DNA of 64,000 nucleotides, from positions 1-64,000 of the forward strand of contig JBHHYU010000002.1 of the NCBI GenBank assembly GCA_046757725.1, written 5' to 3'. Below, piece after piece: positions 8,195 through 16,410 of the stretch. Positions within the stretch are counted from its first letter, which is position 1, and each line of letters begins with the position of its first letter. The stretch comes from JBHHYU01 sp046757725 (GTDB lineage: Bacteria; Desulfobacterota; Binatia; UBA9968). The position numbers and the translations under genes are program-made. The notes beneath the pieces are model-generated. The model did not search any database. It worked only from the letters and a program-made list of their open reading frames with translations, and had not been told where the DNA came from.

Positions 8195-9127
8195 CTATCC
8201 CTGTTTCTCCAATCGGGCTGCCGTATCGTTTATGGAGAATTGGAAAGGTGGACTTGCCTCCCCCATGTAGAGCGTTCGGTGAGGGAAAGGGATTTCGATG
8301 CCTACGGCATCAAAAGCTTTTTTAAGTCGCCGCCGATACTCTCGACCCACGCTCCACTGTTCGATGGGCCGCGTTCTGAGCCGCGCTTTAATCGTGACCT
8401 CAGACGCCCCAAAGCCGTCTACGCCGAAAATCTCGATGGGCCCAAGCATCTTAGGTTTGAACCGGGGATCCTGCCTCATCTCCTCATCTACTTGACCCAT
8501 CACGTGAACAACGCGGTCCGTGTCCTCTTTATAGGCAACACCAACGTCGATGACGTAAGCCGACCAATCCTTGGTCAGGTTGGCCAACGATTGGATAGAC
8601 CCATTTGGAAAGACATGGACGGTGGCGGAGAGATCCCGTATAACGACGGTACGAAACGTAATGGCCTCAACCAGCCCACCTGTTCCATTAATGATCGCGA
8701 CGTCCCCGACCCGAATCTGGTTTTCTAAAATCAGAAAAAATCCGCTGATCACGTCACGCACAATATTCTGGGCACCAAATCCAACGGCAAGGCCAATGAT
8801 ACCAGCCCCTGCAAGGATTGGGGTGATATCCAGGCCTACCTGATCCAAAGCAACCACGATGACCGTGGCCCAGATAATTCCAACGCTGATACTTCGGACA
8901 ACATCGGTCAGAGTCGTCACCCGCTTCCTGGCAGATCCGGGAATGTCTTCGGATTTCTCACCTGCCTGGATAAGGAACACTTCCAACCGCCGGATAGCAG
9001 CCATGAAAACCCTCGTCCCCACATATCCAGCAATGACGATCACTAGAATCCGCAACGCCGATTGCCCGAAACTCAGGCTGGTTTGCACAACCCACGGAAT
9101 AATCTGCTCCATTGAGATCCCTGTCAT
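8195..9127 (-). CDS. MscS-family mechanosensitive channel
   Basis: A 310-residue small-conductance mechanosensitive channel homologue. N-terminal helices lie at about residues 20-45 and 75-95. The pore-lining TM3 and start of the beta domain are glycine- and alanine-rich: GAGIIGLAVGFGAQN, then DVISGFFLILENQIRVGD. The C-terminal domain contains the usual VFPNGSI block. Such channels open under membrane tension and release solutes during osmotic downshock. The ATG at 9127 follows a G-rich ribosome binding site. It faces the same way as the ATP synthase operon upstream, with a 230-base gap, so it is probably an independent unit. Confidence 0.88.
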   Translation of the reverse strand: MTGISMEQIIPWVVQTSLSFGQSALRILVIVIAGYVGTRVFMAAIRRLEVFLIQAGEKSEDIPGSARKRVTTLTDVVRSISVGIIWATVIVVALDQVGLDITPILAGAGIIGLAVGFGAQNIVRDVISGFFLILENQIRVGDVAIINGTGGLVEAITFRTVVIRDLSATVHVFPNGSIQSLANLTKDWSAYVIDVGVAYKEDTDRVVHVMGQVDEEMRQDPRFKPKMLGPIEIFGVDGFGASEVTIKARLRTRPIEQWSVGREYRRRLKKAFDAVGIEIPFPHRTLYMGEASPPFQFSINDTAARLEKQG

Positions 9128-9357
9128 GGTCCACCCCCCTTTCGTTGATCCATGCTTGGTTGGCCCTTCTTTGGTTTCCTCTCAAACCCAGCTTTATCCC
9201 CCGTCGTTCCGAGACAAGAGGTAACGCTAATCCCCAAGAGACTCCCCAATCCGACACTTTGAAAACCTGGTGGTCACGGAACCCTTGAGCGAATTGTAAA
9301 GACGACAACGAGGGAATTGTCAGAGAACGGTTTTAAATGGGAAGAATTGGACGGGGT

Positions 9358-9774
9358 TCAACGCCTGGATGCTCTAGAAGCTACTTGCATTCTCACCAGG
9401 GCACGGTGCAATGCGGCTTCCACAGCAAGGAACTCTTTATTTTCGCGGCTCAGCGTTTCCAATTGTCTCTCCGCCTTCTCTTTGGCCCTACCTGCACGGT
9501 CTAAGTCAATCTCGCGAGCATATTCCGCGGCATTGGCAAGCACCGTCATCCTATTATCGAGTACCTCGGCATACCCCCCGCTCAGCGCGAGGTAGTACCT
9601 GTCTGATCCTTGTTTATAGGTCAGTTCCCCAATCTCTAAAAGGGATAGAAACGAGATGTGATTAGGCAGTACGCCGAATTCACCCAAGGCACCGGGTGCC
9701 GTTACTTCCTCAACATCCTCATCCAGGAGCAGCCGCCTAGGCGTAACCAACCTGAGTTTGATTTGCTCCGCCAT
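9358..9774 (-). CDS. atpC: F1 ATP synthase epsilon subunit
   Basis: A 138-residue epsilon subunit. The N-terminal beta-sandwich includes GEFGVLPNHISFLSLLEIG, and a C-terminal helical pair (about 95-135) is typical of the regulatory domain. It couples the rotor to F1 and can inhibit ATP hydrolysis. It is the last gene of the F1 operon and starts 5 bases after atpD. Confidence 0.95.
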   Translation of the reverse strand: MAEQIKLRLVTPRRLLLDEDVEEVTAPGALGEFGVLPNHISFLSLLEIGELTYKQGSDRYYLALSGGYAEVLDNRMTVLANAAEYAREIDLDRAGRAKEKAERQLETLSRENKEFLAVEAALHRALVRMQVASRASRR

Positions 9775-9779
9775 GGTCC

Positions 9780-11189
9780 CTACGCCGCCGCTAATTTTCC
9801 CGCCTTTTCAATGACCTGTTCAATGGTTCCCACCATATAGAAGGCCTGCTCCGGTACGTCATCATGCTTGCCGTCTAGGACCTCCCGAAATCCTTTAATA
9901 GTATCCTTCAACTCCACATAGGCCCCAGGAGTGCCAGTGAAGGCCTCAGCCACGTGAAACGGCTGAGAGAGGAAACGCTGGATCTTTCTAGCCCGGGCTA
10001 CGGTCAGCCTATCTTCTTCTGAAAGCTCATCCATCCCAAGAATAGCGATGATATCCTGGAGGTCTTTATAGCGCTGGAGGAGAACCTGGACTTGACGCGC
10101 CACGTCATAGTGATCCTCACCCACCACCCGCGGATCTAAAATCCGCGACGTGGAATCCAGCGGATCCACGGCCGGGTAGATTCCAAGCTCGGCGATTTGA
10201 CGTGACAACACCGTGGTCGCATCCAGATGGGCAAAAGTCGTGGCAGGGGCCGGATCGGTTAAGTCGTCAGCTGGAACATAAATGGCCTGGACCGAGGTGA
10301 TCGAGCCTTTTCGCGTCGTTGTAATCCGCTCCTGCAGCTCACCCAGATCTGTTGAAAGAGTTGGTTGATAGCCCACAGCTGAAGGCATGCGCCCCAGGAG
10401 TGTCGAGACCTCAGAATTGGCCTGGGTAAAACGAAAAATATTATCGATGAAAAGGAGGACATCCTTTCTTTCCTCATCGCGGAAATATTCCGCCAGAGTA
10501 AGCGCGGAAAGACCGACACGTGCCCGGGCACCGGGGGGCTCGTTCATCTGCCCATAAACCAAAGCGGCTTTGCTTAGCACTCCCGATTCCTTCATCTCCA
10601 ACCAGAGGTCGTTCCCTTCTCGCGTGCGTTCCCCAACCCCGCCAAAGACGGAATAGCCACCGTGCTTCATGGCTACGTTGTGAATCAACTCCATGAGGAT
10701 AACCGTTTTACCGACGCCGGCGCCACCGAACAGTCCAATCTTACCGCCTCGCGCATAGGGGGCCAGGAGGTCTACTACCTTAATTCCTGTTTCAAACGCC
10801 TGGACTTTTGTCTCTTGATCCACGAACTCTGGTGTAGGACGATGAATCGGGAAGCGTTTCTTGGCATTGAGGGAGGGCCCTTCGTCCACAGGCTCCCCAA
10901 TCACGTTCAGCACCCTACCTAACGTCTCCGGACCTACCGGTACCGTAATTCCCTCTCCCGTATCCATGACCTCCACCCCTCGGACCAGCCCCTCCGTGGT
11001 ATCCATGGCAATGCAGCGAACGGTATTCTCACCCAGATGTTGGGCCACCTCCACAACCAGGTTCCACGTCTGGTCGCTGATCGCAGGATTGGTAATCTTG
11101 AGCGCATTATAAATAGCGGGCAGTGAACCGTCCGAAAATTCCACATCCACTACGGCTCCCATGACCTGCGTGATCCTTCCTAGACTCAT
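9780..11189 (-). CDS. atpD: F1 ATP synthase beta subunit
   Basis: A 469-residue catalytic beta subunit. The P-loop GGAGVGKT and following VILMELIHN are intact, as are the catalytic region GERTREGNDLW and the DELSEEDRLTV segment. It forms the alternating alpha/beta hexamer that makes ATP on the cytoplasmic side of the membrane. Length and sequence are standard. It lies 25 bases after atpG in the operon. Confidence 0.98.
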   Translation of the reverse strand: MSLGRITQVMGAVVDVEFSDGSLPAIYNALKITNPAISDQTWNLVVEVAQHLGENTVRCIAMDTTEGLVRGVEVMDTGEGITVPVGPETLGRVLNVIGEPVDEGPSLNAKKRFPIHRPTPEFVDQETKVQAFETGIKVVDLLAPYARGGKIGLFGGAGVGKTVILMELIHNVAMKHGGYSVFGGVGERTREGNDLWLEMKESGVLSKAALVYGQMNEPPGARARVGLSALTLAEYFRDEERKDVLLFIDNIFRFTQANSEVSTLLGRMPSAVGYQPTLSTDLGELQERITTTRKGSITSVQAIYVPADDLTDPAPATTFAHLDATTVLSRQIAELGIYPAVDPLDSTSRILDPRVVGEDHYDVARQVQVLLQRYKDLQDIIAILGMDELSEEDRLTVARARKIQRFLSQPFHVAEAFTGTPGAYVELKDTIKGFREVLDGKHDDVPEQAFYMVGTIEQVIEKAGKLAAA

Positions 11190-11214
11190 AACCTTGTAAC
11201 CTCCATTTCCGTCC

Positions 11215-12075
11215 TCACTTCAATGCCTCGGCGGTGGAGACCACCTCCAGGAGTTCCTTCGTGATCGAGGCCTGGCGGGCACGGTTCATCTGTAAAGTGA
11301 GGCTGTCAATCATCTTCGCCGCGTTCGTCGTAGCGGAATCCATGGCGGTCATCCGGGCCCCGTGCTCACTAGCAGAGGCCTCGAGCAGTGCCCGGTAAAT
11401 TCCCACCTCCACCATCTTAGGCAGGAGACTTGAAAACAGTGCCTGCACCCCAGGCTCTAGAAGATACTCGGTGGGTTGGTCCTCAGATTCACCCTCTCCT
11501 GCTGCCACCGGGATCAACTTCTCCAGGGTCGGCACCTGCGAGAGGGCCGAGCGAAAACGGCTGTAGAGAAGATAGACTCCATCGATTTCCCCCCGGAGAA
11601 ATTGCCCCACCATCTTTTCTGCGACCTCAGCAGCCAGTTCATCCGGGGGAGTATTGCCTACATTGAGATAGCGATCCGCAATCTCCACGTTGCGGTGCCT
11701 GAAGTAGTCCACTCCCTTGCGCCCCGTGATGGCGAGCCGGACCTCCTTCCCCGGAACACGGTCACGAATAAACCCCTCCGCCGCTCTAATCAGGTTAGCC
11801 GTATAGCCCCCACAGAGACCCCGATCGGCCGTTAACAGCACAAGGTGCACCCGTTTTTCCTCCCGCGCTTTAAGCAAAGGGTGGGTTTCTACCGATACCC
11901 TCACTGAAAGGTTTTTGAGCAGCGTTGCCATCTTCTCCGCATAGGGACGCGCCTGCACCACGGTCTCTTGGGCACGACGGAGCTTTGCAGCCGATACCAT
12001 TTTCATGGCTTTAGTGATCTGCTGCGTATTGCGAATCGAGCCGATCCGTTTACGTATGACTTTAAGGGTTGCCAT
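11215..12075 (-). CDS. atpG: F1 ATP synthase gamma subunit
   Basis: A 286-residue central-stalk subunit. The N-terminus has the classic IRKRIGSIRNTQQITKAMKM block, the middle has TADRGLCGGYTANLIR, and the C-terminus has the ATTNAAKMIDSLTLQMNRAR helix that turns inside the alpha/beta ring. It sits 11 bases after atpA and just before atpD. Confidence 0.97.
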   Translation of the reverse strand: MATLKVIRKRIGSIRNTQQITKAMKMVSAAKLRRAQETVVQARPYAEKMATLLKNLSVRVSVETHPLLKAREEKRVHLVLLTADRGLCGGYTANLIRAAEGFIRDRVPGKEVRLAITGRKGVDYFRHRNVEIADRYLNVGNTPPDELAAEVAEKMVGQFLRGEIDGVYLLYSRFRSALSQVPTLEKLIPVAAGEGESEDQPTEYLLEPGVQALFSSLLPKMVEVGIYRALLEASASEHGARMTAMDSATTNAAKMIDSLTLQMNRARQASITKELLEVVSTAEALK

Positions 12076-12086
12076 AATAAACGACC

Positions 12087-13601
12087 TTAACTGCGTTCTT
12101 TGAACCCGGCGTTAAACTCTTCCAAGACCTGGTTGATCTTCCCCCGCAGCTCCTGATCCAACTCGCGCTTTTGAAGGATTTCCGGAAACAGATCCGGAGC
12201 TTTGGATTCGACAAAGGCGTAGAGCTCTTGCTCATATTTCTTTAGCGCAGAAATCGGTAGATGATCCACAAAGCCGTTGGTGCCAGCATAGATGATCAGA
12301 ATCTGTTTCTGCACCGGAAGCGGCTCGTACTGGCCCTGCTTTAGAATTTCCACCAGACGCCCTCCACGATTAAGCTGTCTCTGGGTTGCTTGGTCAAGGT
12401 CGGAACCGAACTGAGCAAAAGCCGCCATCTCCCGGTACTGGGCAAGATCGAGGCGCAGACTCCCGGCCACCTGCTTCATCCCTTTGATCTGGGCAGCCCC
12501 CCCCACCCGGGAGACCGAGAGACCCACGTTGATAGCAGGCCTTACCCCAGAGTAAAAAAGATCGCTTTCAAGATAGATCTGGCCATCGGTAATAGAAATC
12601 ACGTTGGTCGGAACATACGCAGAAACGTCTCCAGCCTGTGTCTCGATGATAGGAAGGGCCGTAAGCGAGCCACCACCGCGGCCGTCGTTTAATTTAGCGG
12701 CACGTTCCAAGAGGCGCGAGTGAAGGTAGAAAACATCTCCCGGGAAGGCCTCCCGGCCCGGGGGACGACGTAAAAGGAGGGAAAGCTGCCGGTAGGCCAC
12801 CGCATGCTTGGAGAGATCATCGTAAATGAGAAGGGCGTGGCCCCCGTTATCGCGAATGTGCTCCCCAATGGTACAGCCGCTATACGGAGCGATATATTGG
12901 AGCGGTGCGGACTCTGACGCGGTGGCAGAAACAACTAGGGTGAAGTCCATGGCACCGTACTCTCTGAGCCGATCCACTACCTGCGCTACCGTTGAGCGCT
13001 TCTGACCGATAGCGACATAGATGCAGGTGACCCCCGCCCCCTTCTGATTGATGATGGTATCCACGGCGAGGGCTGTCTTACCAGTCTGCCGATCTCCGAT
13101 GATCAGCTCTCTTTGTCCTCTCCCTATAGGAATCATTGCGTCAATAGCCTTTAGCCCGGTTTGAAGAGGTTCCTTGACCGGCTGACGTGCTACAATTCCC
13201 GGCGCCTTGATCTCGATTCTTCTCTTCTCCTTGGTCTCGATGGGACCTCGCCCATCGATAGGCTCCCCCAACGCATTGACCACTCTTCCAACCAGGGCCT
13301 CGCCCACCGGAACTTCGGCGATTCTGCCCGTGCGTTTTACCGTATCTCCCTCTTTGACAAGATGAGTCTCACCAAAAAGGGCCGCACCGACATTATCCTC
13401 CTCGAGATTCAGCGCCACACCGTGGATCCCGTGGGAAAACTCTAATAGTTCCCCCGCCGCGACCTTATCTAACCCGTAGATGCGGGCAATCCCGTCACCA
13501 GTGGAAAGAACGGTACCAATCTCTTGAACCTCTACAGTCTGGTCGTAGTTCTGAATCTGCTCTTTGATAATGCGGCTTATTTCTGCGGTACCTATCTCCA
13601 T
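12087..13601 (-). CDS. atpA: F1 ATP synthase alpha subunit
   Basis: A 504-residue non-catalytic alpha subunit. The P-loop GDRQTGKTALAVDTI and the conserved SVSRVGGAAQIKGMK region are intact. The start at 13601 is preceded by a strong aggaggaacga site. A gap of about 106 bases separates it from atpH upstream, larger than elsewhere in the operon. I saw no clear terminator or promoter there. Confidence 0.98.
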   Translation of the reverse strand: MEIGTAEISRIIKEQIQNYDQTVEVQEIGTVLSTGDGIARIYGLDKVAAGELLEFSHGIHGVALNLEEDNVGAALFGETHLVKEGDTVKRTGRIAEVPVGEALVGRVVNALGEPIDGRGPIETKEKRRIEIKAPGIVARQPVKEPLQTGLKAIDAMIPIGRGQRELIIGDRQTGKTALAVDTIINQKGAGVTCIYVAIGQKRSTVAQVVDRLREYGAMDFTLVVSATASESAPLQYIAPYSGCTIGEHIRDNGGHALLIYDDLSKHAVAYRQLSLLLRRPPGREAFPGDVFYLHSRLLERAAKLNDGRGGGSLTALPIIETQAGDVSAYVPTNVISITDGQIYLESDLFYSGVRPAINVGLSVSRVGGAAQIKGMKQVAGSLRLDLAQYREMAAFAQFGSDLDQATQRQLNRGGRLVEILKQGQYEPLPVQKQILIIYAGTNGFVDHLPISALKKYEQELYAFVESKAPDLFPEILQKRELDQELRGKINQVLEEFNAGFKERS

Positions 13602-13707
13602 TCGTTCCTCCTAATGCCGGCTTATTGAAACTTGCCTCACTCCGTTCAACACTCGACGGTCTCCCGACGGCAGATCATTTATTCTAGCCTAAACCGTGGG
13701 AGGTTTC

Positions 13708-14250
13708 TCAGCTGCCTTGCTCAATGTGCTCTTTAAGTTTCTCAAGCTGAGTACGCACGGACCCGTCATAAATCCTACCTTCCAACTGAATCAGTACTCC
13801 ACCCAATAACCCCGGATCGTTCTCCTCACGGAGAACCACCTCTCGCCCCGAAATCTTTTGCAGCACCTCACGCAATGCCGCGAGGACGGTATCTCCTAAC
13901 GCGCTGGTCGCTACAACTCGCGCCTCGACTCGACCCTTTGCTTCATCCAGAAGGCGATGATAGCGAGATTCGATGGAAGGAAGATAGATCAGGCGATTCC
14001 GCTCGAGTAAAAGGGACAAGAAGTTAACAACCAGAGAAGCGAGTTCTAGACTCTTGGCCACCTGGGCAACAATATTTTTCCGACTTTGCCTACCAAAGGC
14101 TGGATTATTAAGGGCAGTGGCGAGAGGAGATGTCGCATAAGCAGTTAAAAACCGCTTAATCTCTTGACCTGTTTCTTCCTCCCTATGATTCTCCCGCGCC
14201 AACTGAAATAGCGCCTTTGCGTACCTTCGGCTTAAACTCCCTTCGATCAC
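13708..14250 (-). CDS. atpH: F1 ATP synthase delta subunit
   Basis: A 180-residue delta subunit, the cap that joins the peripheral stalk to F1. The N-terminal helical bundle begins SLSRRYAKALFQLA, and the C-terminal segment holds DPGLLGGVLIQLEGRIYDGS, both family hallmarks. The start overlaps the end of the b subunit gene by four bases (14247-14250), indicating translational coupling. Confidence 0.95.
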   Translation of the reverse strand: MIEGSLSRRYAKALFQLARENHREEETGQEIKRFLTAYATSPLATALNNPAFGRQSRKNIVAQVAKSLELASLVVNFLSLLLERNRLIYLPSIESRYHRLLDEAKGRVEARVVATSALGDTVLAALREVLQKISGREVVLREENDPGLLGGVLIQLEGRIYDGSVRTQLEKLKEHIEQGS

Positions 14251-14807
14251 GTAATTTCTCCAGCCTGTCCAACTTCTCGTAAGAACTCTTCCACCAAGCG
14301 CTTATGGTCAACGGATGTGAGTTGAAGTTGAATAATCTTTTCCGCAGCCGACTGGGCTAAACGCGCGATCTCTCTACGCACCTGCTGCCGTGCCACCTTG
14401 ACCTCCTGCTCGGCAAGAAAATCAGCATCGGCCTTAATTTTTGCAGCAAGACCCCGTGCCTCCACAAGGAGCACGGACTTCTCTCTCTCTGCCTCCGTAC
14501 GGAATGTCTCTCGAATCTCACTCGCCTCCTCATCCAGACGAGCCATCCGCCGCTGGTAATCCCGAACCGCCGCCTCGGCACGCTCCTTACCACCTCTAGC
14601 CTCTTTTACCAAACCCAGGACCTCCGCACGCCGTGAACGGAGATGTTCTTTAATGAGCGGGACTAGAAAGCGCTTTAAAAGGTAGAAAAAAATGAGAAAG
14701 TTGATCAGCGGGAAAATGATCTGAGTCACAGAGGCTGCATGCCCCTCCATTCCCACCGAAGGCGCCGCCCAGACTTGAGCCAGAAAAGAGATTCCAAAGG
14801 GCTTCAT
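14247..14807 (-). CDS. atpF: ATP synthase b subunit
   Basis: A 186-residue peripheral-stalk subunit. An N-terminal hydrophobic stretch (about residues 28-48, IIFPLINFLIFFYLLKRFL) anchors it, and a long charged coiled coil fills the rest. A short leader precedes the anchor. Together with the neighbouring b-type gene (14804-15232) it gives two b-like subunits that probably pair as a heterodimer, as in photosynthetic bacteria and many deltaproteobacteria. Overlaps with both neighbours are four bases. Confidence 0.92.
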   Translation of the reverse strand: MKPFGISFLAQVWAAPSVGMEGHAASVTQIIFPLINFLIFFYLLKRFLVPLIKEHLRSRRAEVLGLVKEARGGKERAEAAVRDYQRRMARLDEEASEIRETFRTEAEREKSVLLVEARGLAAKIKADADFLAEQEVKVARQQVRREIARLAQSAAEKIIQLQLTSVDHKRLVEEFLREVGQAGEIT

Positions 14808-15232
14808 CCGATTCCCCTTCGAAGAATCTTCTCCGCCATCTGCCGCGCAATACCCTCCGCTTCCCGGACCGCCACCTCCCGTTCCCTTCGCATCCCTATT
14901 TGAATCGCCTCCCGGACCGTCTCGAGCAACCGTGCTGCCTGTTCGTTTGTTTCAGATAAGAGTTGCTCCCGCTCCCGACGAGCCTCACTCAGTATGACCT
15001 CCTTAACTGCATAGCCCTCATCTCTGGCCGTCGTGATCCCGTTCTCGTACGCCACCCGCAGGCGTTCTCCTTCATCCCGCAGGGATACGGTTTCCGCCTT
15101 GACTCCCTCGGTCCTTCGTTCCCTTTCCTTCAGAAGTCCCAGGAGAGGGTTAAAAAGTATCTTGGTCAAAAGGAACCAAAGCGCGAGAAAGGAAGCAATT
15201 TGAATGATGATGGTATAATCTATAACGATCAT
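14804..15232 (-). CDS. ATP synthase b' (second b-type) subunit
   Basis: A 142-residue b-type subunit and the first gene of the F1 operon. It has one N-terminal membrane helix (about 6-28) and a charged coiled coil. It lacks the leader seen on the next gene. Genes named atpF or atpX occupy this position in deltaproteobacterial operons. The a and c subunit genes are not here; they lie at about 36-37 kb. Confidence 0.9.
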   Translation of the reverse strand: MIVIDYTIIIQIASFLALWFLLTKILFNPLLGLLKERERRTEGVKAETVSLRDEGERLRVAYENGITTARDEGYAVKEVILSEARREREQLLSETNEQAARLLETVREAIQIGMRREREVAVREAEGIARQMAEKILRRGIG

Positions 15233-15740
15233 GGGTTATCTATCCCATAGGACTTTACCACAGATGTTTTTTGCGTGTAGTTATATCCCCAGACGAGGGA
15301 CCCTCTCGGGCCCGGATGTAATCCCTTTACTTCCACCAAATGTCTGGGAACGAAACTTAGGATGCAGGGATGAGGTGACGGCGCGCTGAAGCCTATCCTT
15401 CGCAGCCGGTTCTAGCCTCTCGGTGCTTCATCCTCACTGGCTATCTTACAACTCAAGCTTAGTAATCTCTGGTTTTCTCTCTTGCCCCTCCTTATGGAGC
15501 AATAACCATCGGCTTCCGACCCTCTGCGATAACAACTCGAGGAAAAATTCGATGTTTTCAAGTAACCCTGCAGGGATCTACAGCTCCGCCGTGCCCTTTG
15601 GCGCCCACATCCCCTACAACAGACACGCTTTTCTATAACATTGAGAATAATCATTGTCAAAAGACCGGAGGTCAAAGTTAGACATTTTCCTTACCCTGCG
15701 GTAAATGATGGTCTTATTCAAGGGGAAAGTGAAGGGCTCC
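15233..15740. other. Divergent intergenic region upstream of the F1 operon
   Basis: 508 bases lie between the b' gene (minus) and the NfeD-like gene (plus). Short open frames within show no recognisable family. The promoter of the F1 operon should lie close to 15240-15350, but I could not pick out a convincing pair of boxes. The right half contains a possible iron-box-like palindrome at 15642-15659. Confidence 0.45.
15642..15659. promoter_or_regulatory. Fur-box-like imperfect palindrome
   Basis: The 18-base site tgagaataatcattgtca has near-inverted halves (TGAGAAT / ATTGTCA) and matches 11 of 12 positions in the right half of the Fur consensus ATAATCATTATC. It lies about 80 bases before the probable start of the NfeD-like gene. 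The left half fits poorly, so this is only a candidate. Confidence 0.25.
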
Positions 15741-16142
15741 ATGTTGACTGCTACGAAATATTGGCTGTTCCAGGTGCCAGGGTGGGTGCTGGCGGCTATT
15801 GTGGTTACAGGGCTCCATTATTGGATCGGAACCCCTGCCTGGGTGAGTCTCGCACTATTCGCCCTGTGGGTATTAAAGGATGTCCTGATGTATCCCCTGC
15901 TCCGTTCTGCGTATGAGACCGGGGCCAAGACCGGTGTGGCACGGCTAATTGGAGCCACAGGCATCGCCCAGGAAGATTTGGCTCCGAGTGGTTACGTTCG
16001 TGTAAAAGGTGAGCTTTGGCACGCCGAGTTGAAGCCGGAAAACCCGTCTATTCCAGCAGGTAGCCCCATCCGGATCGTGGCTGCGCAAGGAATGACGTTG
16101 GTTGTGATCGACGACAAAAATCATAAGAACGGTCCCGTTTGA
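15741..16142 (+). CDS. NfeD-like membrane protein
   Basis: A 133-residue protein with two membrane helices (about residues 8-28 and 33-50 of the short form). A C-terminal OB-fold domain follows (ARLIGATGIAQEDLAPSGYVRVKGELWHAE), the NfeD signature that usually works with SPFH proteins or ClpP-like proteases in membrane quality control. No such partner is adjacent. I prefer the ATG at 15741 because gaagg sits seven bases upstream; an ATG at 15705 would add twelve residues but has no ribosome binding site. Confidence 0.75.
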   Translation: MLTATKYWLFQVPGWVLAAIVVTGLHYWIGTPAWVSLALFALWVLKDVLMYPLLRSAYETGAKTGVARLIGATGIAQEDLAPSGYVRVKGELWHAELKPENPSIPAGSPIRIVAAQGMTLVVIDDKNHKNGPV

Positions 16143-16181
16143 ATGAGTAACGCTAACTTTTACAAGCTGAGATCCTGGCGG

Positions 16182-16313
16182 TTATAACGTTACCACAAGG
16201 AGTGTTCCCGCCACCGTGCATAGGGCGCCGGCGGCGACGCGGGTTGTGACAACCTCTAGTCCCCTGAGAAACATGGCAGAAAAAAGGACAGAGAATAGCG
16301 GACTGATGGCCCC
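16182..16313 (-). pseudogene. C-terminal fragment of an EamA transporter
   Basis: Read on the minus strand, these bases encode about 43 codons in frame up to a TAA stop (16182-16184). Part of the product reads PLFSVLFSAMFLRGLEVVTT. This lines up with the C-terminus of the intact EamA transporter at 4313-5170 (PVFSILLTAIFLRDLEVITL), with a matching end. Similarity stops abruptly upstream, at about 16313. It is a relic of a deleted EamA gene, possibly a former copy of the cupin-operon transporter. Confidence 0.75.
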
Positions 16314-16350
16314 ATGACACGATGCTTTTCGCGTTAGAGGCGCTGAATTG

Positions 16351-16378
16351 TTGACATTCTAAAAGGAAAATGATTCTT
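16351..16378 (+). promoter_or_regulatory. Weak candidate promoter for the aromatic-acid operon
   Basis: A perfect TTGACA at 16351-16356 is followed after 16 bases by the poor -10 attctt, about 35 bases before the aldehyde dehydrogenase start. The -35 is good and the -10 is weak, so this is tentative. Confidence 0.3.
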
Positions 16379-16410
16379 TTTTAGGTTCTTGGTAACAACG
16401 GAGGACCCTT

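Noticed and set aside
8057..8728. A 223-codon plus-strand frame
   Set aside because: It overlaps the MscS gene on the opposite strand and its product has no family resemblance; MscS is clearly the real gene.
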